Shown here piece after piece: positions 36,958 through 43,927 of a stretch of DNA of 64,000 nucleotides. The position numbers and the translations under genes were made by a program. The stretch's first letter is position 1, and each line of letters starts with the position of its first letter. Origin of the DNA: Vibrio harveyi NBRC 15634 = ATCC 14126 = KCTC 12724. Lineage in GTDB: Bacteria > Pseudomonadota > Gammaproteobacteria > Enterobacterales > Vibrionaceae. A model generated the notes under the pieces. It made no database searches. It saw only the letters and a program-made list of their open reading frames with translations, and was not told the origin of the DNA. Location of the stretch: contig NZ_BCUF01000019.1 of NCBI RefSeq assembly GCF_001591145.1, forward strand, positions 28,837 through 92,836. Reading direction: 5' to 3'.

Positions 36958-36973
36958 TGTTGTAAAAACTACA
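36958..36973. promoter_or_regulatory. HexR operator
   Basis: TGTTGTAAAAACTACA is an imperfect palindrome matching the HexR motif (TGTAGT...ACTACA). Its place upstream of hexR indicates autoregulation. Confidence 0.65.
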
Positions 36974-37026
36974 GAATTGGATGTGGGATCGATGGTTTGT
37001 TGCTCTAGTGGCACAATAATGATGAT

Positions 37027-37071
37027 TGAGTTACATCAAAAAGAAAGAAATTTTCAATTTGATGTAACTCA
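37027..37071. repeat. 14-base perfect inverted repeat downstream of panP
   Basis: TGAGTTACATCAAA (37027-37040) and TTTGATGTAACTCA (37058-37071) flank 17 AT-rich bases, ten bases after the panP stop. It may be the panP transcript's 3' hairpin, but it lacks a U tract. Confidence 0.6.
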
Positions 37072-37080
37072 CATTGGCGC

Positions 37081-38727
37081 TTAAGAATTGAGGATGTTGT
37101 CGACAGTTTCTTCAATTTTTGCCATTAAGCTTGGGGCTTGTTGAGCAATTTCGCGCTGCTCGTCCAATACCGCACTTAGAATGTCATTGGTCGTCAATGG
37201 GTTCGCTAACACAACACGGAATACAATGGTGTTCATGCGTTGCCATTGGTCTGGGTTCAGTCGAGTGCGTGACACAAAGGACTTACCTGTTTCACGCTGG
37301 CGCTTTTGGATAAACTGAGTCAGTTGGTTGAGTAACTCGTTCAGTTTCTCTTTCTGCGTACCTTGTGCTTTCTCTAATGCTGTGCGCATATTGGTTGGCA
37401 AATAACGGTAAGTCAGCAGACAAAGCTCAGGCTCAGACACTAACTCAAAGTCCTCTTGCTCGTTAATAAGATCAGCGAAGTAGCGCGCTTTGGCGATACT
37501 CTGGTCAATCAGCAGTTCATAACCAGGTCGGCTAATGATATGCATTGCCGCGTAAACCAACATCGCCATACCGGAGCGAGAGCCTTCAAGGGTGTGGCTA
37601 CCTAGGTCTTTCGAGCCCTTACGCAAAATGTATTGTGCGTGGTGCTCGATTGACTTCATCGCATCTGGGTCTTTAAACAGAACCATACCTGCACCCATAG
37701 GGATGTAGAGTTGTTTATGCGCGTCAATCGTCACAGAATCTGCAAGTTCGACCCCACCAAGTAGGTGACGATGATTGTTCGACATCAGTGTCGCACCACC
37801 CCATGCTGCATCCACATGGAAGTGACAATCGTGTTCAGCACACACTTCAGCGATTTGAGGAAGCGGGTCAACGCTACCGGTTTCTGTCGTACCAGCAACA
37901 CCAACCACCGCAATAGGCTTGATATTTTGCGACTCAAGTTCCGCAATTTTTGCTTTCAAGTCATCAACGATAATGCGGTTGTTTGCGTCTGTTTTGACGG
38001 CAACTAATCCTTCTTGACCAAGCCCAAGTACGTCGGCAGCTTTCTTCAGTGAGTAATGCCCACGCTCAGAAACCAGAATTGCCAGCCCTTCATAGCCATA
38101 ATGTTTCATGGCTTTGAACAGACCTTCTTTTTCTACACCTTTGAATGCGCCATCTGCTCTTAGTGCTTTATTGCGAGCAACCCAAAGCGCAGTAATGTTC
38201 GCGATGGTACCGCCAGAACAAAATGCACCGAGAGAGTGCTTCGCGCTGTGCATCCACTTACGGTAGAACTTGTCGTCCTGACCATAAATAAGGCGATGCA
38301 GCATACCAAGTACTTGGCGTTCAAGTGGTGTGAATGCTTTCGAAGTTTCAATCTTTACCAAGTTTTGGTTCAAGGCGATCATGATCTTCGACAGCGGCAT
38401 TAAGAAATACGGCAGGGCAGAAGTCATGTGACCAATAAAGCTTGGCGCAGAGGTATGAACCGAGTGAGATACCAAGGTATCTAGTAGGTGCTCGGTATGG
38501 TCTGACACGAACTCTGGTTGCTCAGGAATCTGAGCAGAAGAAAAGTCTTTCTCAATTTCACGTAAAGGCTTTTCTTCTGCCACGATGTGTTCACGAAGAA
38601 ATTTGTTCAAGTTCTGGGAGAGACTCTCGTCGATTTTGGTCAACGTAGAATCTGGACCTTCAGGAATTGTGAAGATCTTTAACAAGCTCTCGAAGCTAAC
38701 GTCAGCGGTTTTTTGTTCCTTAACCAT
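37081..38727 (-). CDS. panP: PLP-dependent aspartate 1-decarboxylase PanP
   Basis: A 548-residue group II PLP decarboxylase that I identify as PanP, which in Vibrio makes beta-alanine from aspartate for pantothenate and coenzyme A in place of PanD. The cofactor lysine is Lys338 in TIDAHKQLYIPMG; FCSGGTIANITALWVARN binds the PLP phosphate and HVDAAWGGA carries the aspartate that contacts the pyridine ring. Older annotations call it glutamate decarboxylase. The length and the N-terminal ~75-residue extension fit PanP. It stands alone, between hexR and an exported protein. Confidence 0.85.
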   Translation of the reverse strand: MVKEQKTADVSFESLLKIFTIPEGPDSTLTKIDESLSQNLNKFLREHIVAEEKPLREIEKDFSSAQIPEQPEFVSDHTEHLLDTLVSHSVHTSAPSFIGHMTSALPYFLMPLSKIMIALNQNLVKIETSKAFTPLERQVLGMLHRLIYGQDDKFYRKWMHSAKHSLGAFCSGGTIANITALWVARNKALRADGAFKGVEKEGLFKAMKHYGYEGLAILVSERGHYSLKKAADVLGLGQEGLVAVKTDANNRIIVDDLKAKIAELESQNIKPIAVVGVAGTTETGSVDPLPQIAEVCAEHDCHFHVDAAWGGATLMSNNHRHLLGGVELADSVTIDAHKQLYIPMGAGMVLFKDPDAMKSIEHHAQYILRKGSKDLGSHTLEGSRSGMAMLVYAAMHIISRPGYELLIDQSIAKARYFADLINEQEDFELVSEPELCLLTYRYLPTNMRTALEKAQGTQKEKLNELLNQLTQFIQKRQRETGKSFVSRTRLNPDQWQRMNTIVFRVVLANPLTTNDILSAVLDEQREIAQQAPSLMAKIEETVDNILNS

Positions 38728-38779
38728 AGCAAAGAATCTTTGTAGTTATTTTGGTAATGCGAGCGGCACAATCTAAACC

Positions 38780-38803
38780 AAAACGGGCGCAAAGTCCCGT
38801 TTT
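38780..38803 (-). terminator. Terminator downstream of the exported unknown protein
   Basis: AAAACGGG and CCCGTTTT form an eight-base stem; the leftward transcript continues GGTTTAG, a weak U tract. Confidence 0.6.
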
Positions 38804-38848
38804 AATTATTGAAACCCATGTTGCTGAAATGAAATTCTAGGGCGAGGT

Positions 38849-39361
38849 TTATTCACACTTCTGCTTTTCAATCTTAGCAATTGATTGATTGTACTTATTA
38901 AGCGCAGAATCGATCTGTTTTGGGTGGCTCAATAAGTCAGCAAATGCAGAACGTAGGTCATAGTTCTTTGGATGGTTCGCCGATTGACGATCACTAAACG
39001 TTTTTTGTGCAGCTTGACCGAGCTCATCACTGCGTGTTGCAAGCTGCTTCACATCGTGTTGTTCTAGCTTGAGCCACGCTTCAACAGGTTGCTCTGTAGC
39101 AACACGGCTAGGATCATTTTTCAGGAAGTAATGTACCGCTTCACGGTTTAATTCAAAGTGGTGTTGTCGGCCTTCTAAGAACCATTGACTTACTTCTTTC
39201 AAATCTGGGTATTGAGTAACGGTTAGGTCTACAAGGTCTTGATACCACTGTAAAGAGGCGTCTATATAACCGTCGTATTTGTTTGCAAGACATTGCTGGT
39301 CAGCAGCAAAGGTAAAAGTTGAGCTTGTAGCGAGGAGCGCTGCAACGACAAAGCGTTTCAT
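38849..39361 (-). CDS. Exported protein of unknown function
   Basis: A 170-residue protein with a clear signal peptide (MKRFVVAALLATSSTFTFA, cleavage before ADQQC). The mature part is helical and charged, with cysteines near both ends (Cys22 region and EKQKCE at the C-terminus) that could form a disulfide in the periplasm. I recognise no domain. The start at 39361 is supported by AAAAAGGAA just upstream; longer readings are not. It is a single-gene unit with a weak terminator before panP. Confidence 0.65.
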   Translation of the reverse strand: MKRFVVAALLATSSTFTFAADQQCLANKYDGYIDASLQWYQDLVDLTVTQYPDLKEVSQWFLEGRQHHFELNREAVHYFLKNDPSRVATEQPVEAWLKLEQHDVKQLATRSDELGQAAQKTFSDRQSANHPKNYDLRSAFADLLSHPKQIDSALNKYNQSIAKIEKQKCE

Positions 39362-39500
39362 TGTTATTCCTTTTTGGTTGAATTCCCTTTGTAACCCCAA
39401 TAGGCACTATGCCTTGCCTGTCACTGATTACCGATCCAAGAGTTTAAAAATCAAAGGGCTCGATAACTAAGCGGTAATCCAGAAAATTCTCTTTGAATTG

Positions 39501-39524
39501 AGCATTTTGAGGTTACGTGGGTAT
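39501..39524. repeat. Degenerate copy of the ATACCCAAG repeat
   Basis: AGCATTTTGAGGTTACGTGGGTAT matches the core and right arm of the copy at 5560-5592 with two differences; the left arm has decayed. Confidence 0.65.
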
Positions 39525-39572
39525 TTGAATTTTTGCCGTATTGTAATGGATGTTAATGAATATTCCTGAGAT

Positions 39573-40478
39573 CTAGCTAGCAAGAGACACAAAGAAAAGC
39601 ATCATGACAGGCACCAATAAGCTCAAAATAAAACCACTTACGATCGCGACAGGCACACATCGAACACCCCCAGTTGTCTGGATGACTGGCAGGGTAAAGT
39701 CCATTGCTGTTGCTCCTGCGTAACCAATGGCTGTTGAAGGGTAGGTGCGAATAAACAATGGAATAGCAACTAATGAGACCAACTCACGCATCAATTCAAT
39801 CAAGAAGGAAGCGCCGCCAAAAATGGGACCAAATGCATCACCCATCAAGATGCCAGCTAACGAATACCAACCAAAGCCAGAAGACATTGCCAGCGCTTGG
39901 TAGAGTGGTAAATCCAAGATCACTGAGGCAATTGCACCACCGAGCATACAAGTTGCAATAATGACTGTCGCAATCGCCATGCCTTGTTTGTTCAACAGAA
40001 TCTGCTTAAGGGTTAAGCCGCTATTACGCAATTGAATGCCAATAAAGAACAGTAGAAGAAATAAAATCCATTCGCTCGCTGTATCCACCCAAGAAAGACC
40101 AATTGGCAAGATCAAACCGGCAATCAAACCACCACCAACGACGACAACAAGCTTGATTGATTCTAATGCCATAGAAGACAGTGGGAGTTTTTTCTGGTTT
40201 TGGTCGGTTTGCAAAGGAAGCAGTTTATCGACTAGCGGCAAGGCAAGTAGGTTACAAGCGCCCAAACAGACGAAGAAAGTACCAGCGTAAAGCAAGATGG
40301 TTTGCAAGTTGCTGCCGAGGTTGTCGAGTGCAGCAAGGCTTAAACCCATCAAGGAGAGAATGACGTAAATCAGGTATGAGGTCGACTTGTTGATTTTTTC
40401 AAGTACCGACGCCTGAGAAATTGGAATTAAGTAGCCCACCACCAATGGGGCAAAGATAAATAGCATCCCTGAGAACAT
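39573..40478 (-). CDS. lysO: Lysine exporter LysO (YbjE)
   Basis: LysO exports L-lysine across the inner membrane. The protein is a two-repeat DUF340 membrane protein with about eight helices; FAPLVVGYLIPI, LLFFIGIQLRNSGLTLKQI, MSSGFGWYSLAGIL and ATAMDFTLPVIQTTGG match the E. coli family along the whole length. The start is uncertain: the ATG at 40478 aligns with E. coli LysO, while AAAGGA is best spaced for a TTG three codons upstream (40487). It follows the HDOD gene on the same strand by about 100 bases and may be co-transcribed with it. Confidence 0.85.
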   Translation of the reverse strand: MFSGMLFIFAPLVVGYLIPISQASVLEKINKSTSYLIYVILSLMGLSLAALDNLGSNLQTILLYAGTFFVCLGACNLLALPLVDKLLPLQTDQNQKKLPLSSMALESIKLVVVVGGGLIAGLILPIGLSWVDTASEWILFLLLFFIGIQLRNSGLTLKQILLNKQGMAIATVIIATCMLGGAIASVILDLPLYQALAMSSGFGWYSLAGILMGDAFGPIFGGASFLIELMRELVSLVAIPLFIRTYPSTAIGYAGATAMDFTLPVIQTTGGVRCVPVAIVSGFILSLLVPVMMLFFVSLAS

Positions 40479-40584
40479 AAAACTCAATGATTCCTTTATG
40501 AGGTAAGCAAAATACGTAGCCACGCATAAACAGCTCAGAATACTATCTGATGCTTAGCGTGGCTTAAAATGAAGTATTGAGAGA

Positions 40585-41505
40585 TTAAAGACCGCTTGCG
40601 CTTAGAACTTCTTTAATTTCACAATGGAAGTCAGTATCACTCATATTGCTCAACTCGTACAAGATTTCTGCACCCGTTAAATTGAATTCCACTTCATGAT
40701 CTTCGATGCGTTCATCTTGGTTACGGAACATTAATAAGTGGTTTGCGATACGAGCAATATCCAGGTAGCTGACTTCTGGGCGCGATGCTTCATATTTTTC
40801 ATTCGATGAAACCTCACGGAAATCATTGTCAAAACCCCACTTCTCCAATACTAATTTGCTTGTCGCAGAACAGCGCGTTTGGAATATTTGTAGTGCAATA
40901 TCTGCATCTAAGTAATTACCACGATCAAGATATAAGTGGTATTCGTTGATGAGACAGAACAGACCAATATCCGCCAACAAACCTACTAATAGCGCTTTTT
41001 CTTGCTCTAGGTGACCGTATGTCGCTGGTTCATGCTTACGGAACTCTTGGACAACCAATACCATGGTTGCGCCTAGCTCACGAGAAACCGCGGCACTTTT
41101 CACCAATATACTATTGCAGTCTTTAGAAAGGTTGACCGAATGCTTTAACTGTTCAATTGCTTGAGCTGTGACGATATCCCTCACTCGTAAAATGCCTAAG
41201 CGAGATACCGCTGTTGTCAGGTCATTACAGGTAATATTACGGCGATTAAAAATCACGGAATTCGCGACGCGAACCACAACCGCAGCAAGACTAGGATCTT
41301 CTAGTAACGCATTTGCGACGTCGGAAATCGTGGTGTTTTCTTCTGTGCAGAGTTGCTGGATTTTAAGTACGACATCAGGGATAGGAGGAAGGGAGATTTT
41401 CCCGGTAGAAATTGATTGTTCTACTAGGTGAGCGAACTCAGATTCGAGTGCTTTTATAAGCTTATCTTTATTATTTGGTAGCCAAAAAAATGATAGATGT
41501 TCCAT
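40585..41505 (-). CDS. HDOD-domain protein
   Basis: A 306-residue protein with an HDOD domain, a metal-free or degenerate relative of HD phosphohydrolases used in signalling. LPPIPDVVLKIQQLCTEENTTISDVANALLEDPSLAAVVVRVANSV (seen in parts, about residues 40-85) is the diagnostic N-terminal half, and LLVGLLADIGLF the position of the HD-like motif, here without the metal-binding HD pair. No output or receiver domain is attached. It precedes lysO and is divergent from tfoX. Related Vibrio proteins act in c-di-GMP or competence-linked regulation, but no specific role can be claimed. Confidence 0.82.
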   Translation of the reverse strand: MEHLSFFWLPNNKDKLIKALESEFAHLVEQSISTGKISLPPIPDVVLKIQQLCTEENTTISDVANALLEDPSLAAVVVRVANSVIFNRRNITCNDLTTAVSRLGILRVRDIVTAQAIEQLKHSVNLSKDCNSILVKSAAVSRELGATMVLVVQEFRKHEPATYGHLEQEKALLVGLLADIGLFCLINEYHLYLDRGNYLDADIALQIFQTRCSATSKLVLEKWGFDNDFREVSSNEKYEASRPEVSYLDIARIANHLLMFRNQDERIEDHEVEFNLTGAEILYELSNMSDTDFHCEIKEVLSASGL

Positions 41506-41665
41506 TATGACGTTGTGCTAGAGAGCTTTCGTACAGTGTACCTCCACACTATGTTGCTTATCAATTAAATACCTATTTCACGTTCGCAATTGCCGCATTT
41601 ATCACCATGATGTTTGATTTTTGGCAGTTGCTGTGTCAAAAAAACATCGCTTAAGGATGAGTAAA

Positions 41666-41681
41666 TGTGAAACTAATCACG
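41666..41681. promoter_or_regulatory. Distal CRP site of tfoX
   Basis: TGTGAAACTAATCACG matches the cAMP-CRP consensus TGTGA-N6-TCACA at nine of ten positions. It is centred 41 bases upstream of a second, weaker site and about 82 bases before the predicted transcription start. Confidence 0.7.
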
Positions 41682-41706
41682 TATGTGGAATTTGTAGTTC
41701 GGCAAC

Positions 41707-41748
41707 TGTGACATAGATCCTAACTTATTTTTCAACGTTAAGTATGAT
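41707..41748 (+). promoter_or_regulatory. tfoX promoter with proximal CRP half-site
   Basis: TGTGA-N6-TCCTA (41707-41722) is a CRP site with one good half. TATGAT at 41743-41748 is a likely -10 element, which puts the start near 41756 and this CRP site at -41.5, the class II position. Direct CRP control of tfoX with two binding sites has been reported in Vibrio. Confidence 0.55.
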
Positions 41749-41849
41749 TAAGACAGTTGGTGAGCGCAATTCACAAAAATATCGCCAACATATCGACAAT
41801 TTATGATTCGCTATAAGCTGCTGTTCATCTGGTGACATCGCTAATCGGG

Positions 41850-41867
41850 GTAATTTATTCCAATTAC
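41850..41867 (+). promoter_or_regulatory. Leader hairpin next to the tfoX ribosome binding site
   Basis: GTAATT and AATTAC form a six-base stem immediately before AGAGG, the tfoX ribosome binding site. In V. cholerae the tfoX leader is inhibitory until bound by the chitin-induced TfoR RNA; this hairpin may be part of such a structure. Confidence 0.4.
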
Positions 41868-41875
41868 AGAGGTCA

Positions 41876-42463
41876 ATGGACATGACAGACCAAGCTTTTT
41901 TTAACTATGTAAGCAATTTTAGTGAGTACCAAAAACGTTCAATGTTTGGCGGGATTGGTTTATTCAGCAACGACGCAATGTTCGCACTAGTAAGTAACGA
42001 CTGTTGTTATTTACGTGGTGGTAACGGGTTAGATGAAGAATTTACTCAACTAAACTGTGAAAAATATAAGCACGTCAAAAAACAAACGACGGCAACCGTT
42101 AACTACTATGATGTAACCGATCTATTTGACTCAGGTTTTGCGGGTCTAGACGCGTTGTTACAAAAATCGATTGAATGTTCTATTAAGGAACGTAAATACC
42201 AAAAGTCTTCAGCCAGTAGACGTCTGCGTGACCTACCAAATATGCAGTTGACGCTAGAGCGTATGGTCAAAAAAGCAGGTATTGATGACGTAGAAACGTT
42301 TTTGGAACTAGGACCAGTAGAAGTATTTAATAAAGTAAGAGTGACATACGGTAGTGATGTTGATGTGAAGCTTCTATGGAAGTTTGCTGGCGCCACTGAT
42401 GGTATTCACTGGAAGCTGCTCCAAGAACCACGCAAGAAACAACTGCTGGCAATGTGTGAATAA
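41876..42463 (+). CDS. tfoX: Competence regulator TfoX
   Basis: TfoX (Sxy) switches on natural transformation genes in vibrios growing on chitin, acting with CRP and HapR. The 195-residue protein has the TfoX N-terminal domain (EYQKRSMFGGIGLFSNDAMFALV, in pieces) and the TfoX C-terminal domain (RLRDLPNMQLTLERMVKKAG and the end WKLLQEPRKKQLL). I call TfoX rather than TfoY because the neighbours match the V. cholerae tfoX locus (panP, regulators and serC nearby) and no c-di-GMP riboswitch is evident upstream. The leader is about 120 bases, consistent with RNA-based control. Confidence 0.88.
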   Translation: MDMTDQAFFNYVSNFSEYQKRSMFGGIGLFSNDAMFALVSNDCCYLRGGNGLDEEFTQLNCEKYKHVKKQTTATVNYYDVTDLFDSGFAGLDALLQKSIECSIKERKYQKSSASRRLRDLPNMQLTLERMVKKAGIDDVETFLELGPVEVFNKVRVTYGSDVDVKLLWKFAGATDGIHWKLLQEPRKKQLLAMCE

Positions 42464-42606
42464 ATCGCTTTAGTTTCACGATGATTGACTCGTTTAGGAT
42501 GAAGTTAGCGAGTCATAAAAGGTGAGTGTTGAAAGCGACAAAAGGAAGTTGATGCTTTTGGCCACTTCATTTGAGTTAGTCATTGCAACAAGACAGTTTG
42601 TAGATA

Positions 42607-42637
42607 CAAAAAAACCGAGGTAAATGCCTCGGTTTTT
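42607..42637. terminator. Bidirectional terminator between tfoX and the membrane-protein gene
   Basis: AAAAAACCGAGG pairs with CCTCGGTTTTTT around a short loop. Confidence 0.92.
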
Positions 42638-42673
42638 TAGTTCATACTTTAAGAAAGTACGCTCAGTAGGCGT

Positions 42674-43222
42674 TTAGAACTTAAAGCGAGTAGTGAACAT
42701 TACTTGATCACCGTAGAAGTCGTTGATACGCGCTTCAGCACCCAGAGAGAATAGCTCTGTAGAGTGGAAACGAGCGTAAACAGAACCGATCCAATCGTCA
42801 TCGTTGTCGATAGAAACGTAACCCGCTTTACCACCAACTTCTAGTTGAGGACCAAGCCATTGGCGCACGCCTAAGTTAAGTTCCATACCAACGTCAGTGC
42901 TGCTTGAGTTTGACGGTTGTACAACGCGCATTAGCATTGCACCCGTTAGGTCAGCCCAGTTGTTTAGTGGTGAGTGGAAACCAAAACCCGCTGCTGAATC
43001 GAAATCACCATCAAACTCAGAGTCGATGCGCGCGATTACGTGTGCATTTGGGTGGATTGATTTGCTGAAACCAGCACCGAACGTTACTGGGCTAGCACCA
43101 ATGCGAGCTTCCATGTAGTCGTAGCTAAAGTTGCTCATTGTTGCTGGAGCGTTGTAGTCGTTCGCAGCTAGAGCTTGGCTTGATGCCAACAAAAGGGCAG
43201 CGGCTAATAGTGTTTTACGCAT
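42674..43222 (-). CDS. Small outer-membrane beta-barrel-like protein
   Basis: A 182-residue exported protein: signal peptide MRKTLLAAALLLASSQALA, then alternating strands with aromatic ends and a C-terminal phenylalanine (VMFTTRFKF), the signature recognised by the BAM complex. About eight strands can be traced, as in small barrels of the OmpA/OmpX size. Many glycine-aspartate turns occur (DSEFDGDFDSAAGFGF). Its function is unknown. The start at 43222 is chosen because the signal peptide begins there; the longer reading adds a non-signal segment. Confidence 0.7.
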   Translation of the reverse strand: MRKTLLAAALLLASSQALAANDYNAPATMSNFSYDYMEARIGASPVTFGAGFSKSIHPNAHVIARIDSEFDGDFDSAAGFGFHSPLNNWADLTGAMLMRVVQPSNSSSTDVGMELNLGVRQWLGPQLEVGGKAGYVSIDNDDDWIGSVYARFHSTELFSLGAEARINDFYGDQVMFTTRFKF

Positions 43223-43429
43223 AACTAACGATAAACCTTGTCTTATAGTTCCATGGATCCAAGTAACCACTTGAACCGTAATCTGATTTGTTCGACATCA
43301 TAATAAAAACGAAGGTCTACGACCAACAAAAATGTGTCGATGTTTTGTCAAATGACTCATTGTGCCGTTTTATCAGCAAAAAACGCGCCATGTTGATGAC
43401 GAATATGACTTGTTTTTCTATCCCAGTAC

Positions 43430-43927
43430 TCATTCACCAAAGCTTGCACGTCGTTGTGCCATCGCGTTGAGGATGGCCTCTGCGTCTAGGATGGATGTCC
43501 ACGATAATAAGTTATCATCATTTTCTATCATAAAAGCAGTCAGTTGCGAAACAATAGCGTCTCTGAGCTCTTCACCTTTCCAAGGCTTGGCGATGTAGTA
43601 ATCGAGGCTCGCATGATTGATTGCTTCAACGGTGTCTTCTAAGCCAGCTTGACCCGTTAAGAGCAGCTTGCGAGATGATTTAGTGTCACCATTTTGACTG
43701 AGTTCGATTAAAAAGCTGATGCCAGTTTGCTCCGGCATGATGTGGTCACACAGAATCAAGGCAAGCTGAATACCGTCTTCCGCCATTTCTTCAATCACCT
43801 GTTTTGCTTCCGTGACAGATTCCGCACCCTCAACAACGAAATTTTCTTCGAATGGCATCAAATCCTGAAGGACACTATCTAAGACTTCTCTTTCATCATC
43901 CACACATAAAATCAGATATTTAGTCAT
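43430..43927 (-). CDS. Single-domain response regulator
   Basis: A 165-residue protein made of one receiver domain with a ~35-residue helical tail and no DNA-binding or enzymatic output. Acidic residues Asp10/Asp11 (CVDDE), phospho-acceptor Asp61 (ILCDHIMPEQTG) and the conserved lysine in YYIAKPWKG are intact. Its ATG overlaps the stop of the kinase gene (ATGA, four bases), so kinase and regulator are made together. Its sequence closely resembles the kinase's own degenerate receiver, suggesting duplication. It probably acts as a phospho-relay or titrating partner. Confidence 0.85.
   Translation of the reverse strand: MTKYLILCVDDEREVLDSVLQDLMPFEENFVVEGAESVTEAKQVIEEMAEDGIQLALILCDHIMPEQTGISFLIELSQNGDTKSSRKLLLTGQAGLEDTVEAINHASLDYYIAKPWKGEELRDAIVSQLTAFMIENDDNLLSWTSILDAEAILNAMAQRRASFGE

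Noticed and set aside
36775..37014. Leftward frame upstream of hexR
   Set aside because: It crosses the HexR box and promoter region and shows no domain or translation signal.
37081..38727. Glutamate decarboxylase identity for the PLP enzyme
   Set aside because: Length, N-terminal extension and Vibrio context fit the PanP aspartate decarboxylase better.
41756..41875. c-di-GMP riboswitch in the tfoX leader (as in tfoY)
   Set aside because: No GEMM-type conserved core was seen, and the gene and neighbours fit tfoX rather than tfoY.
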